A DNA stretch of 64,000 bases from Lentzea guizhouensis. Lineage in GTDB: Bacteria > Actinomycetota > Actinomycetes > Mycobacteriales > Pseudonocardiaceae. The translations under genes were made by a program, and so were the position numbers. The notes beneath the pieces were generated by a model. It worked only from the letters and a program-made list of their open reading frames with translations, was not told where the DNA came from and made no database searches. This document shows positions 55,268 through 64,000 of the stretch, piece by piece (position 1 is the first letter of the stretch; each line of letters starts with the position of its first letter). The DNA lies in assembly GCF_001701025.1 (NCBI RefSeq), contig NZ_CP016793.1:5580001-5644000 (forward strand), read 5' to 3'.

Positions 55268-56425
55268 ATGGCCGCCCTGTCGACTCAACCTCACTCCCAC
55301 GGTGCTGTCGTTCCCGTCGCCTCGCGCGCAGAGCACTTCACGTCCTACGACGTGGACGCGTTCGAGGTGCCGGGCGGCCGTGAGGAGATCTGGCGCTTCA
55401 CGCCTCTCAAGCGTCTTGCCGGTCTGCACTCCGGCGCTGCGGCAACGGGTTCTGCTGCCGTCGAGGTGAACGCCGCCGCCGGTGTCACCGTCGAGACGGT
55501 CGGTCGTGACGACGACCGCCTCGGCAAGGCGGGTGTCCCCGGTGACCGGATCGCCGCGCAGGCCTACACCTCGTTCGAGCAGGCCACGATCGTGACGCTG
55601 CCCGGCGACGCGAAGACCGAGCCGACCACCGTCACGGTGACCGGCGCGGGCACCGGAACCGTTGCCTACGGCCACATCCAGATCAAGGCCTCGCAGTTCG
55701 CCGAGGGCACCGTGATCCTGGACTTCCGCGGCTCCGGCGCGTACGCGGACAACGTCGAGTTCCTCGTCGCGGACGGCGCGCACCTCACGGTGATCACCAT
55801 CCACGACTGGGCCGACGACGCCGTGCACGTCTCGCAGCACCACGTGAAGCTCGGCCGCGACGCGACGATCAAGCACACCGTGGTCACGCTCGGCGGCGAC
55901 GTCGTCCGCGTGACGCCGGTCGTGCAGTACGCGGGTCGCGGTGGTGACGCGGAGCTGTTCGGCCTGTACTTCGCGGACGCGGGCCAGCACCAGGAGCACC
56001 GGCCGTTCATCGACCACGCGCAGCCCAACTGCCGCAGCAACGTCGTCTACAAGGGCGCGTTGCAGGGCGAGGGCGCGCATGCGGTGTGGATCGGTGACGT
56101 GCTCATCCGCGTCGCCGCCGAGGGCACCGAGACGTTCGAGCTGAACCGGAACCTGATCCTCACCGATGGCGCGCGTGCCGACTCGGTGCCGAACCTGGAG
56201 ATCGAGACCGGCGAGATCGAGGGTGCGGGCCACGCCAGCGCCACCGGCCGGTTCGACGACGAGCAGCTGTTCTACCTGCAGGCGCGCGGCATCCCGGAGG
56301 ACCAGGCACGGCGTCTCGTCGTGCGCGGCTTCTTCCAGGAGCTGATCGGCAAGATCACCGTCCCCGAGGTGCGCGAGCGCCTCGAGGCCGCCATCGAGGC
56401 AGAGCTCGAGGCGGTCGGCGCGTGA
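55268..56425 (+). CDS. sufD: Fe-S cluster assembly protein SufD
   Basis: The 385-residue partner of SufB in the scaffold. REEIWRFTPLKRLAGL begins the domain; the beta-helix has YADNVEFLVADGAHLTVITIHDWADDAVH and HRPFIDHAQPNCRSNVVYKGAL, with the conserved His of the SufB-D interface. The tail YLQARGIPEDQARRLVVRGFF matches SufB/D C-termini. ATG one base after the sufB stop; its stop overlaps the Rieske gene. Confidence 0.95.
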   Translation: MAALSTQPHSHGAVVPVASRAEHFTSYDVDAFEVPGGREEIWRFTPLKRLAGLHSGAAATGSAAVEVNAAAGVTVETVGRDDDRLGKAGVPGDRIAAQAYTSFEQATIVTLPGDAKTEPTTVTVTGAGTGTVAYGHIQIKASQFAEGTVILDFRGSGAYADNVEFLVADGAHLTVITIHDWADDAVHVSQHHVKLGRDATIKHTVVTLGGDVVRVTPVVQYAGRGGDAELFGLYFADAGQHQEHRPFIDHAQPNCRSNVVYKGALQGEGAHAVWIGDVLIRVAAEGTETFELNRNLILTDGARADSVPNLEIETGEIEGAGHASATGRFDDEQLFYLQARGIPEDQARRLVVRGFFQELIGKITVPEVRERLEAAIEAELEAVGA

Positions 56426-56736
56426 TCAGGGTGTGTGCACTGTCCGAACTGGACGACCGCAAGCCGTTCGCAGCAGACGTCGACGGAACTGACGTCGTGC
56501 TGGTGCGCAACGGTGAGCGGGTGCACGCGCTCGCGGATCTGTGCTCGCACGCCGCGGTGTCGCTGAGCGAGGGCGAGGTCTCCCGCAAGGGGATCGAGTG
56601 CTGGTTGCACGGGTCGTGCTTCGACCTGGAGACCGGCGCGCCCTCGTCGCCGCCCGCAAGCGAACCGGTCGACGTCTACGCCGTCGACATCCGTGACGGC
56701 GACGTGTTCGTCGACGTCACCGTCACCACGAACTGA
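56422..56736 (+). CDS. Rieske [2Fe-2S] ferredoxin-like protein
   Basis: A 104-residue Rieske protein of the oxygenase-ferredoxin subunit type. The cluster boxes are CSHAAVSLSEG and CWLHGSCFDL, giving the two Cys and two His ligands. A Rieske gene between sufD and sufC is usual in actinobacterial suf operons; it may supply electrons for assembly, which is inference. GTG start overlapping the sufD stop by four bases. Confidence 0.9.
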   Translation: MIRVCALSELDDRKPFAADVDGTDVVLVRNGERVHALADLCSHAAVSLSEGEVSRKGIECWLHGSCFDLETGAPSSPPASEPVDVYAVDIRDGDVFVDVTVTTN

Positions 56737-56769
56737 CTTTCAGCTACACCACCAGGAGAACGGCAAGTC

Positions 56770-58846
<2,077 letters not shown>

Positions 58847-58847
<1 letters not shown>

Positions 58848-59287
58848 TGCAGCTCCAGCAGATGTACCAGGAGATCATCCTGGACCACTACAAGAACCCG
58901 CACGGCCGCGGCCTGCGCGACCCCTTCGACGCCGAGTCGTTCCAGGTCAACCCGACCTGCGGCGACGAGGTGACGTTGCGCGTGCACGTCGTGGACGACG
59001 TGGTGCAGGACGTGTCCTACGACGGCCAGGGCTGCTCGATCAGCCAGGCGTCGACGTCGGTGTTGACCGACCTCGTCGTGGGTAAGCCGGTGGGTGAGGC
59101 GTTCCAGAAGATGGACGCGTTCGTCGAGCTCATGCAGGGCCGCGGCCAGGTGGAGCCCGACGAGGACGTCCTGGAGGACGGCATCGCCTTCGCCGGTGTC
59201 GCGAAGTACCCGGCGCGCGTGAAGTGCGCGCTGCTGGGCTGGATGGCGTTCAAGGACGCAGTCGTACGGAGCCAGGGAGCAGCATGA
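58847..59287 (+). CDS. sufU: Sulfur-transfer protein SufU
   Basis: A 146-residue zinc-dependent sulfurtransferase partner of SufS. The three Cys ligands lie in NPTCGDEV, GQGCSISQAS and VKCALLGW, with the conserved Asp in CGDE. The ATG at 58847 uses the last base of the sufS stop codon, and its stop overlaps sufT by four bases. Confidence 0.95.
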
Positions 59288-59673
59288 GCACGGAAGAGCA
59301 GGTCGTCCGCGGCGCCGAGGGCATGCCTGTCTTCGAGCCGAAGGCCGACGTCGCCGCACTGGACGACGTCGAAGAGGCGATGCGCGACGTCGTCGACCCG
59401 GAGCTCGGCATCAACGTCGTCGACCTCGGTCTCGTCTACGACATCCACGTCGACGACAAGAACGTCGCCACCATCGACATGACGCTCACGTCCGCGGCCT
59501 GCCCGCTGACCGACGTCATCGAGGACCAGACCCGCGCCGCCCTCACCGGCGGCACGGGCGGCGGTCTCGTGTCGGACTTCCGCATCAACTGGGTGTGGAT
59601 GCCGCCGTGGGGCCCGGAGAAGATCACCGACGACGGCCGCGAGCAGCTGCGCGCGCTGGGCTTCACCGTCTGA
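59284..59673 (+). CDS. sufT: SufT / MIP18-family (DUF59) Fe-S maturation protein
   Basis: A 129-residue DUF59 protein, last gene of the suf operon. Landmarks: VVDPELGINVVDLGLVYDI, MTLTSAACPLTDVIEDQTRA with the conserved Cys, and the C-terminal WVWMPPWGPEKITDDGREQLRALGF. The family helps load or mature Fe-S proteins. ATG overlaps the sufU stop. Confidence 0.94.
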   Translation: MSTEEQVVRGAEGMPVFEPKADVAALDDVEEAMRDVVDPELGINVVDLGLVYDIHVDDKNVATIDMTLTSAACPLTDVIEDQTRAALTGGTGGGLVSDFRINWVWMPPWGPEKITDDGREQLRALGFTV

Positions 59674-59687
59674 TCGGTTTCGCATCG

Positions 59688-59719
59688 AACGGCGCGCATC
59701 CCACGGGGTGCGCGCCGTT
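59688..59719 (+). terminator. suf operon terminator
   Basis: An 11-bp perfect stem (59688-59698 with 59709-59719), a 10-base loop and a short T-containing tail, 15 bases after the sufT stop. Confidence 0.85.
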
Positions 59720-59879
59720 CTGCTTCACGCTCCCGCCGCGAGAAGACTGGTGCTCGCCGTGATGTCCAGATCGACCACCACGGCGAGTTCTGGGCGGGGT
59801 GACCCTGCCGCCCTTCATGTCCTCCATCGAAACACAAATCCACGATCTGGAACATGCCGGTGAACCCGGTTAAATGCGT

Positions 59880-59909
59880 TGCGCCTCTGCACGCTGCTCG
59901 CATAACTTG
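59880..59909 (+). promoter_or_regulatory. Probable promoter of the 29-residue peptide gene
   Basis: TTGCGC (59880-59885), an 18-base spacer, then TAACTT (59904-59909). A start site near 59916 would leave a leader of about 33 bases. The 160 bases before it, back to the suf terminator, show no gene. Confidence 0.5.
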
Positions 59910-59948
59910 ATCCCATCACCAACGCCCCGAGATGAACCGGAGGAAGAC

Positions 59949-60038
59949 ATGCTTGCCAAGGCCGAACTCGCGGGATGGCGGATTCTCGCCCTCATCGCCG
60001 GCGGTCTGCTGGCGTTGGCGTGGGGCTCCACGCCATGA
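59949..60038 (+). CDS. 29-residue single-TM peptide
   Basis: A short gene with a strong ribosome-binding site (GGAGGA, six bases before the ATG), a promoter-like element upstream and a terminator downstream. The product starts MLAKAELAGWRI, then has one hydrophobic helix (LALIAGGLLALAW) and ends GSTP. A 9-bp hairpin overlaps its stop codon. I do not recognise a family. Its size resembles type I toxins and small regulatory membrane peptides, but no toxin activity is shown by the sequence. It is followed directly by the tRNA-like cluster. Confidence 0.6.
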   Translation: MLAKAELAGWRILALIAGGLLALAWGSTP

Positions 60039-60056
60039 CCTGATCCCCAGGTCATG
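60034..60056 (+). other. Hairpin over the peptide gene stop codon
   Basis: CATGACCTG and CAGGTCATG (60034-60042 and 60048-60056) form a perfect 9-bp stem with loop ATCCC. The stem covers the stop codon, so it may protect or regulate the 3' end of the short message. Confidence 0.6.
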
Positions 60057-60065
60057 ACCACGGAG

Positions 60066-60098
60066 CCGCCCACGGGAAACCCTGGGCGGTTTTCTTTT
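60066..60098 (+). terminator. Strong rho-independent terminator after the peptide gene
   Basis: A 7-bp GC stem (60066-60072 with 60083-60089), extended by three further pairs past a bulge around an AAA loop, is followed by TTTTCTTTT (60090-60098). This is one of the few canonical U-tract terminators in the window. Confidence 0.9.
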
Positions 60099-60110
60099 GC
60101 GCCAATTCCT

Positions 60111-60179
60111 GCCGACGAGCTTCGGAAGCGGAACTGCCTCCAAAACAGTTTCCCGAGGGTTCGACTCCTTCCGTCGGTG
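60111..60179 (+). tRNA. tRNA-like, Trp anticodon (CCA), truncated D arm
   Basis: Folds as a 69-base tRNA. Acceptor GCCGACG pairs with 60172-60178, with discriminator G73, the Trp identity base. The anticodon loop CTCCAAA (60138-60144) gives CCA. The T arm, with loop TTCGACT, is complete. The segment between acceptor and anticodon stem is only 15 bases instead of about 19, so there is no normal D arm, and pair 31-39 is a C-A mismatch. No CCA end is encoded. It could be a degenerate gene or an unusual functional one. Confidence 0.45.
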
Positions 60180-60201
60180 CTGTCCAACCGAATACGACCA
60201 C

Positions 60202-60274
60202 GCCCTTGTAGCCCAACGGGAGAGGCAACGCGCTCAGAACGCGTCCAGTCCAGGTTCGAATCCTGGTGGGGGCA
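60202..60274 (+). tRNA. tRNA-like, CAG anticodon, short variable arm
   Basis: A full 73-base cloverleaf. Acceptor GCCCTTG pairs with TGGGGGC (with wobbles), U8-A9 are present, the D loop contains GG, anticodon stem ACGCG/CGCGT surrounds loop CTCAGAA, the variable loop has five bases, and the T arm is perfect (CCAGG TTCGAAT CCTGG). Discriminator A73. The anticodon CAG reads the leucine codon CUG, yet bacterial tRNA-Leu has a long variable arm, which is missing. The amino acid it accepts is therefore uncertain. Confidence 0.55.
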
Positions 60275-60294
60275 CTGCACGACACAACTGCATC

Positions 60295-60363
60295 GGGGGA
60301 CGCGCCGGCGCGCAGGTGATCCTTGCAAGATCGCCCCGGTGGGTTCGACACCCACGTCTTCCA
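60295..60363 (+). tRNA. tRNA-like, Ala anticodon (UGC), truncated D arm
   Basis: A 69-base tRNA fold. Acceptor GGGGGAC pairs with GTCTTCC and has G3-U70, the alanine identity pair, and A73. Anticodon loop CTTGCAA gives UGC on a perfect stem apart from one wobble. The T arm is perfect (GTGGG TTCGACA CCCAC). As in the first copy, only 15 bases lie between acceptor and anticodon stem, so the D arm is reduced to a self-complementary GC stretch. No CCA is encoded. Confidence 0.45.
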
Positions 60364-60365
60364 CC

Positions 60366-60443
60366 CGTCCCGTAGCTCAGTCCGGTGAGAGCGTCCGTCT
60401 GATACGCGGTAGGTCCCAGGTTCAAGTCCTGGCGGGACGACCA
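60366..60443 (+). tRNA. tRNA-Ile-like (GAU anticodon) with encoded CCA
   Basis: A normal-length tRNA. Acceptor CGTCCCG pairs perfectly with CGGGACG, the D arm is GCTC...GAGC with GG in the loop, the T arm is perfect, A73 is followed by an encoded CCA. The anticodon loop CTGATAC gives GAU. The outermost anticodon-stem pair is U-U. It begins two bases after the preceding tRNA-like sequence, which is exceptionally close. It differs in the acceptor stem from ordinary actinobacterial tRNA-Ile. Confidence 0.65.
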
Positions 60444-60452
60444 ACCCTCCCC

Positions 60453-60484
60453 GAGCGGCCCGCTGGATCCCCGGCGGGCCGCTC
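60453..60484 (+). terminator. Hairpin after the tRNA-like cluster
   Basis: An 11-bp perfect stem (60453-60463 with 60474-60484) lies nine bases after the encoded CCA of the last tRNA-like sequence and before the NUDIX gene. No U-run. Confidence 0.75.
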
Positions 60485-60506
60485 ACCCGCCGGTACAACT
60501 GGAAGC

Positions 60507-60950
60507 GTGGACAACAGGGCGTTGGCGGCCGCGGGTGCGTTGTTCTTCGACGACCAGGGCCGCGTGCTCCTCGTCGAACCCACCTACAAGCCGCACTGGG
60601 AGATCCCGGGCGGGGTGGTCGAACCCGGCGAGACACCGAGCGAGGCCTGCCGGCGCGAGGTCGAGGAGGAGCTCGGCCTGGCCCGCGCACCCGGCCGCCT
60701 GCTCGTCGTCGACTGGGCACCGGACGACGCCGGGAACCGGGTGCTGTTCGTGTTCGACGGCGGCCTGCTCACCGACCCCGAAACCATCCGCCTGCAGGCC
60801 GCCGAGCGGAAGGCCTACGAGTTCGTGCCGCCAGACCAGGCAGCGCACCGCCTGGTCCCCAGGCTCGCCCGCCGCCTCACCGCCGCACTGCGCGCCCGCG
60901 AGGCCGGCGACACCCGCTACCTCGAACACGGCGTCGAACTTCAGGCGTAG
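60507..60950 (+). CDS. NUDIX hydrolase
   Basis: A 147-residue NUDIX protein cleaving nucleoside-diphosphate-linked substrates. The NUDIX box is complete: GGVVEPGETPSEACRREVEE followed by ELGL. The start GTG at 60507 has GGAAG just upstream. ALAAAGALFFDDQGRVLLVEP forms the first strands. Its 3' end overlaps the convergent CBS gene by ten bases. The exact substrate is unknown. Confidence 0.9.
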   Translation: MDNRALAAAGALFFDDQGRVLLVEPTYKPHWEIPGGVVEPGETPSEACRREVEEELGLARAPGRLLVVDWAPDDAGNRVLFVFDGGLLTDPETIRLQAAERKAYEFVPPDQAAHRLVPRLARRLTAALRAREAGDTRYLEHGVELQA

Positions 60951-61351
60951 ACCCGCTCCACGAACGCCGCCAGCTGCTCCTCCGGCAGGTGCCGCGCCAG
61001 GTCCGCCTCCGACACGATGCCCACCACCCGCTCGTCCTCCAGCACGGGCAATCGCCGGATCTGGTTGTCCTGCATGGTCTTCAGCACGTGGTCCAGCGAG
61101 TCCCCGGTCTCCACCCAGTGCACGTGCCCACCGAACTCGCCGGCCTTCGTCGTCGCCGGGTCGAGCCCCTCGGCCACCGCCCTCACCACGATGTCGCGGT
61201 CGGTCACGATCCCGCACAACCGGTCGTCGTCCCCGCAGATCGGCAACGACCCGACGTCGAGGTCGCGCATCATCCGCGCCGCCTCGACGAGCGTCGTGTC
61301 CTCGCGGATGCACCGCACACCGGGGTGCATGATCTCGCGCGCTGTCGTCAT
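60941..61351 (-). CDS. CBS-domain-pair protein
   Basis: A 136-residue protein of two CBS motifs: REIMHPGVRCIREDTTLVEAARMM with GSLPICGDDDRLCGIVTDRDIVVRA, then HWVETGDSLDHVLKTM with QIRRLPVLEDERVVGIVSEADLARH. Such stand-alone pairs bind adenosyl nucleotides and act as regulators or dormancy-type stress proteins in actinobacteria. ATG at 61351 follows AGGAGGATGAG, a strong binding site. Transcribed alone. Confidence 0.92.
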   Translation of the reverse strand: MTTAREIMHPGVRCIREDTTLVEAARMMRDLDVGSLPICGDDDRLCGIVTDRDIVVRAVAEGLDPATTKAGEFGGHVHWVETGDSLDHVLKTMQDNQIRRLPVLEDERVVGIVSEADLARHLPEEQLAAFVERVYA

Positions 61352-61457
61352 CTCATCCTCCTCCCGTCGACTCCTCAGCATCCGCCGCCGGACAGCACCC
61401 CGCCGAACAGTGAGCCGAACAGCGCAGCAGTGCGTGGCCTGAACAGGCTGAAGTGGT

Positions 61458-62594
61458 TCAGACCGGCGCCGTCTGCGCCACCAGGAACCCGACCACGTCG
61501 TCCAACCGCCCCCGCCGCGCGAACGCCCGCCGCTGCCGCACCGCGCCCGTTCCGTCCAGCAGCAACCGGTCGATGCCGTCGCTGACCATCTGGAGATCAC
61601 CGGCGAGCTCCAGCGCCGGGCGGACCCACCGCAACAGCGAGCCGACGATCGACGAGGCCGGCGTCGGCGCACCCGTCACCGGGTCGATCCCGAACCCCTC
61701 CAACCCGTCGCGGGCCGCGCGCCACAACGCCACCTTCAACAGGTGCGGCGGCAACGGTGCCGGCGCGGCACCGGACGTGAGCGCGGTCGTCGCGATGGCC
61801 CGCACCAGCGCCGCCATCAGCACGGCCTCCTCGACGGTCGGCGCCACGTCGCTCACCCGCAGCTCCAGCGTGGGGTGCCGGGCGGAGAGCCGCACGTCCC
61901 AGTAGAGCATCCCCGCGTCGATCGCCGCGCCGCTCGCGACGATCTCCTCCCGTGCCGCGAAGTACTCCGCCGCCGAGTCGAAGTGCGGCGGCGCACCCGA
62001 AGTGGGCCAACGGTTCCAGACCACGTACCGCCAGCTCGAATAGCCGGTGTCGTTGTCCAGCCAGTAGGGCGAGTTCGCACCGAGCGCGAGCAACGTCGGC
62101 AGCCACGGCCGCAGGTGGTTGCTCACGAAGATCTTCGACTCGTCGTCGGGCAGCCCGATGTGCACGTGCAGGCCGCAGATCGCGAGGTCGTTGGTGAGCG
62201 CGCCCATCTCCTGCGCCATCCGGTGGTAGCGCGGGGCGTTCGTCAACGGCGTCGGCATCGTCAGGCCCAGCACCGGCGTTCCGGTCGCGGCGAGCCTGGC
62301 GTCGTGCCGCGCGGCCCGTTCGATCAACGCCCGGCGCGCCACGGCGAGCTCGTCGCGCAGCTCACCCATGTCCGTGCAGATGCCCGTGGCCGACTCGACC
62401 TGGTACTGCGCGATCTCCGGCTGCAGGTCGACCTGGTAGCGGTCGGCGCCGGTGAGCACTTCGTCGGCACGGTTGGCCAAATGTCCCGTCGACGCCTCGA
62501 CGAGCACGAATTCTTCTTCCACCCCAACGGTGAGAAGCCCGTCCATGGCCGTGCGTTGCGCTGGTACCGATTGCGTTCTGCTGCCGACCTGCAC
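61458..62594 (-). CDS. Carboxylate-amine ligase, YbdK family (glutamate-cysteine ligase-like)
   Basis: A 378-residue ATP-dependent ligase related to glutamate-cysteine ligase type 2. Landmarks: LTVGVEEEFVLVE near residue 20, PEIAQYQVESATGICTDM, ATGTPVLG and CGLHVHIGLPDDE with the metal-binding His pair, then LELRVSDVAPTVEEAVLMAAL. GTG at 62594 is chosen because GGAGG lies six bases upstream; an ATG at 62546 lacks one. Natural substrates are uncertain; mycothiol producers often carry several paralogues. Confidence 0.88.
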   Translation of the reverse strand: MQVGSRTQSVPAQRTAMDGLLTVGVEEEFVLVEASTGHLANRADEVLTGADRYQVDLQPEIAQYQVESATGICTDMGELRDELAVARRALIERAARHDARLAATGTPVLGLTMPTPLTNAPRYHRMAQEMGALTNDLAICGLHVHIGLPDDESKIFVSNHLRPWLPTLLALGANSPYWLDNDTGYSSWRYVVWNRWPTSGAPPHFDSAAEYFAAREEIVASGAAIDAGMLYWDVRLSARHPTLELRVSDVAPTVEEAVLMAALVRAIATTALTSGAAPAPLPPHLLKVALWRAARDGLEGFGIDPVTGAPTPASSIVGSLLRWVRPALELAGDLQMVSDGIDRLLLDGTGAVRQRRAFARRGRLDDVVGFLVAQTAPV

Positions 62595-62676
62595 GACGAA
62601 CCTCCGATGCGCTCAGTAGCGACCTCGATGCTATGAGTGATCGGGCCGCCGCGCAGGAGGCGTTTGGTTGTACTTG

Positions 62677-64000
62677 TCAGCTCACCGCACGTTGCGCGAC
62701 ACCACGCAGCACGTCACGTCGTTCGGTGCCCGGACGACCCATGACCCAGCTCGACCCGGCGAGCGACTTCGCGTGCTCCTTGACCGGCGCCAGCAAGCGC
62801 GACACCTCGCGGTACGACCCGACTGACCCCGCGGCACAGATAAGGGTCGCAAGAGAGAGCGTGATGTGTCGTCCCTCTGCCGTGTACGGCTTGTCCAGCA
62901 AACGAGCGGACAACGGCACCGTCTCGTCAAGGCCGGCCAAGATCAGGAAGTCGTCCCCGCCCACGTGCCCCACCTGGACGCCGGGGAACGTGTGCGCCAG
63001 GTCGGCCAGGTCGTGCCCTATCTCGCGGATCAGGTCGTCACCCGCCGCGAACCCGACCGTGTCGTTGACCAGCTTGAAACCGTCGACGTCCAGCCACGAC
63101 ACCGCGAAGATCTCACCGGTCGCGATCCGCCGGTCGACCTCCTTCGCGATCTCGTCACTGCCCGGCAGGCGCGTGAGCGGGCTCAGCGCGGCCGCCTGCT
63201 CCACCTTGAGCTCGGCCACGCCTCTGACCACGTCCGCGACCCGCACGACACCCATGCACCGCTCGTTGTGGTCGACCACGATCAGGTCGTCGTTGGTGCG
63301 CTCGCGGTTGGCGTGCGCGACGACGTCCAGCAGGTCCAGCGCCGACGAGTCGGTGCCGATCACGTGCGGTTTGTCCGCGAGCCTGGCCGCCTCGCGCTTG
63401 GCGTGCAGGGCGTGCCCGTACGGCCCGGTCACCGCCAGCAGGAACCGGTTGCGGTCCACCGACCACCGCGGCCGGCCCTCGTCGTCGACGAGCACCACAC
63501 CGGTGACCGTCGGCTGCGACGCCAGCACCTCGCGCACCTCCTCCGAGGTGGCGTCCTCCGGCAACGTCGTGGCCGGGTGCAGGAAGTCGGTGACGCGCGG
63601 ACCGCTGCTGCGACGGATCTCCCCGGTCTGCGTGACCGCTTCCGGCGCAATGCGCGCGTTGACCGCCGGTCGGCGCTGAGGGGGAGCGAGCAGATGACCC
63701 TGCGCGTGTGCGACACCGATCTTGCGCACGGCCGTGAGCTGTTCTTCGGTCTCAATGCCCTCGGCCACGACCTGACCGCCGGTGTACTCGCTGAGGTGCA
63801 CCAACGACCGCACCAGCGAACAACGCGCGGGATCGTCCGGAAGCGTGCGCACGATCTCGCGGTCGAGCTTGATGTAGTCCGGCGCGGCGCTCGTCAGCAG
63901 ACCCAGCGGCACGTCGCCCTCGCCCACGCAGTCGAGCGCGATGCGGAAACCGTGGTCCCGGAGCGTCTTGAGGCCACGCGCCAGGCGCGCGCGGTTCGCC
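62677..64000 (-). CDS. EAL-CBS-GGDEF cyclic-di-GMP protein (5' end outside window)
   Basis: The last 440 or so residues of a multi-domain protein that starts to the right of the window. The EAL domain part shows GLKTLRDHGFRIALDCVGEG, APDYIKLDREIV, VVAEGIET and AQGHLLAPP. A CBS-like segment follows (TDFLHPATTLPEDATSEEVREVL, LIVVDHNERCMGVVRV). The C-terminal GGDEF domain has DPLTRL-type ALSPLTRLPG, WLDVDGFKLVNDTVGF and the signature GGDDF. The EAL metal motif DDFG reads DCVG and GGDEF reads GGDDF, so phosphodiesterase activity may be lost and cyclase activity is plausible. Confidence 0.85.
   Translation of the reverse strand, partial: ANRARLARGLKTLRDHGFRIALDCVGEGDVPLGLLTSAAPDYIKLDREIVRTLPDDPARCSLVRSLVHLSEYTGGQVVAEGIETEEQLTAVRKIGVAHAQGHLLAPPQRRPAVNARIAPEAVTQTGEIRRSSGPRVTDFLHPATTLPEDATSEEVREVLASQPTVTGVVLVDDEGRPRWSVDRNRFLLAVTGPYGHALHAKREAARLADKPHVIGTDSSALDLLDVVAHANRERTNDDLIVVDHNERCMGVVRVADVVRGVAELKVEQAAALSPLTRLPGSDEIAKEVDRRIATGEIFAVSWLDVDGFKLVNDTVGFAAGDDLIREIGHDLADLAHTFPGVQVGHVGGDDFLILAGLDETVPLSARLLDKPYTAEGRHITLSLATLICAAGSVGSYREVSRLLAPVKEHAKSLAGSSWVMGRPGTERRDVLRGVAQRAVS

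Overview
The window is a GC-rich actinobacterial chromosome segment. GTG starts are frequent, and neighbouring genes often overlap by four bases (GTGA or ATGA). Gene content and order point to the order Pseudonocardiales (a Lentzea, Saccharothrix or Amycolatopsis-like organism). Markers for this are a tkt-tal-zwf-opcA-pgl operon divergent from ctaB, a ctaA / ABC transporter / mptB / sufR-sufB-sufD-Rieske-sufC-sufS-sufU-sufT order also known from mycobacteria, a complete conservon, and DUF4360 secreted proteins. The species is not established.

Layout. 1-8.5 kb holds signalling and repeat proteins: a histidine kinase cut by the window edge, two tandem DUF4360 secreted proteins, a receiver-only regulator convergent with a hybrid kinase carrying a LacI-type sensor, two coupled leucine-rich-variant repeat proteins, and a GNAT acetyltransferase. 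8.5-17.9 kb is central carbon metabolism: tkt, tal, pgi, zwf, opcA and pgl on the minus strand, with ctaB divergent. 17.9-22.3 kb has a CHAT-like protein facing an HD / cupin / two-TM membrane protein operon. 23-30.3 kb carries housekeeping genes (FKBP lipoprotein, quinone reductase, DUF885 peptidase-like protein, ATP-grasp protein, alpha/beta hydrolase, acetate-type symporter with its DUF485 partner). 30.4-34.9 kb is a cvnABCD conservon. 34.9-39.5 kb is a small DinB-like enzyme under twin operators, then a TIR-domain cluster. 40-53 kb has a MarR-type regulator, an ankyrin protein, ctaA, a two-gene ABC transporter, a DMT-glycosyltransferase fusion, a giant patatin protein and mptB. 53-59.7 kb is the SUF iron-sulphur operon with its SufR operator. 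59.8-60.5 kb is an unusual block: a 29-residue membrane peptide gene with its own promoter and terminator, followed by four tightly packed tRNA-like sequences. The right end holds NUDIX, CBS, YbdK and an EAL-CBS-GGDEF protein that leaves the window.

How the genes work together. The pentose phosphate operon is complete from glucose-6-phosphate to transketolase and includes phosphoglucose isomerase. CtaB and CtaA, about 25 kb apart, make heme O and heme A. The SUF operon has scaffold, desulfurase, sulfur-transfer and maturation subunits under one iron-sulphur repressor. The conservon is a membrane kinase-linked GTPase module.

Sequence quality. Seven places show the same defect: an open frame moves by exactly one missing base, usually in a short G or C run, with the expected protein continuing in the next frame (opcA, pgl, pgi, the CHAT-like gene twice, the symporter and the TIR-NTPase gene). 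I treat these as probable base-calling deletions, and the coordinates given span the whole gene.

Best candidates for something undescribed: the tRNA-like array with its small peptide gene (59.9-60.5 kb), the TIR cluster (35.4-39.5 kb), and the HD/cupin/2TM operon facing the CHAT-like gene (17.9-22.3 kb).
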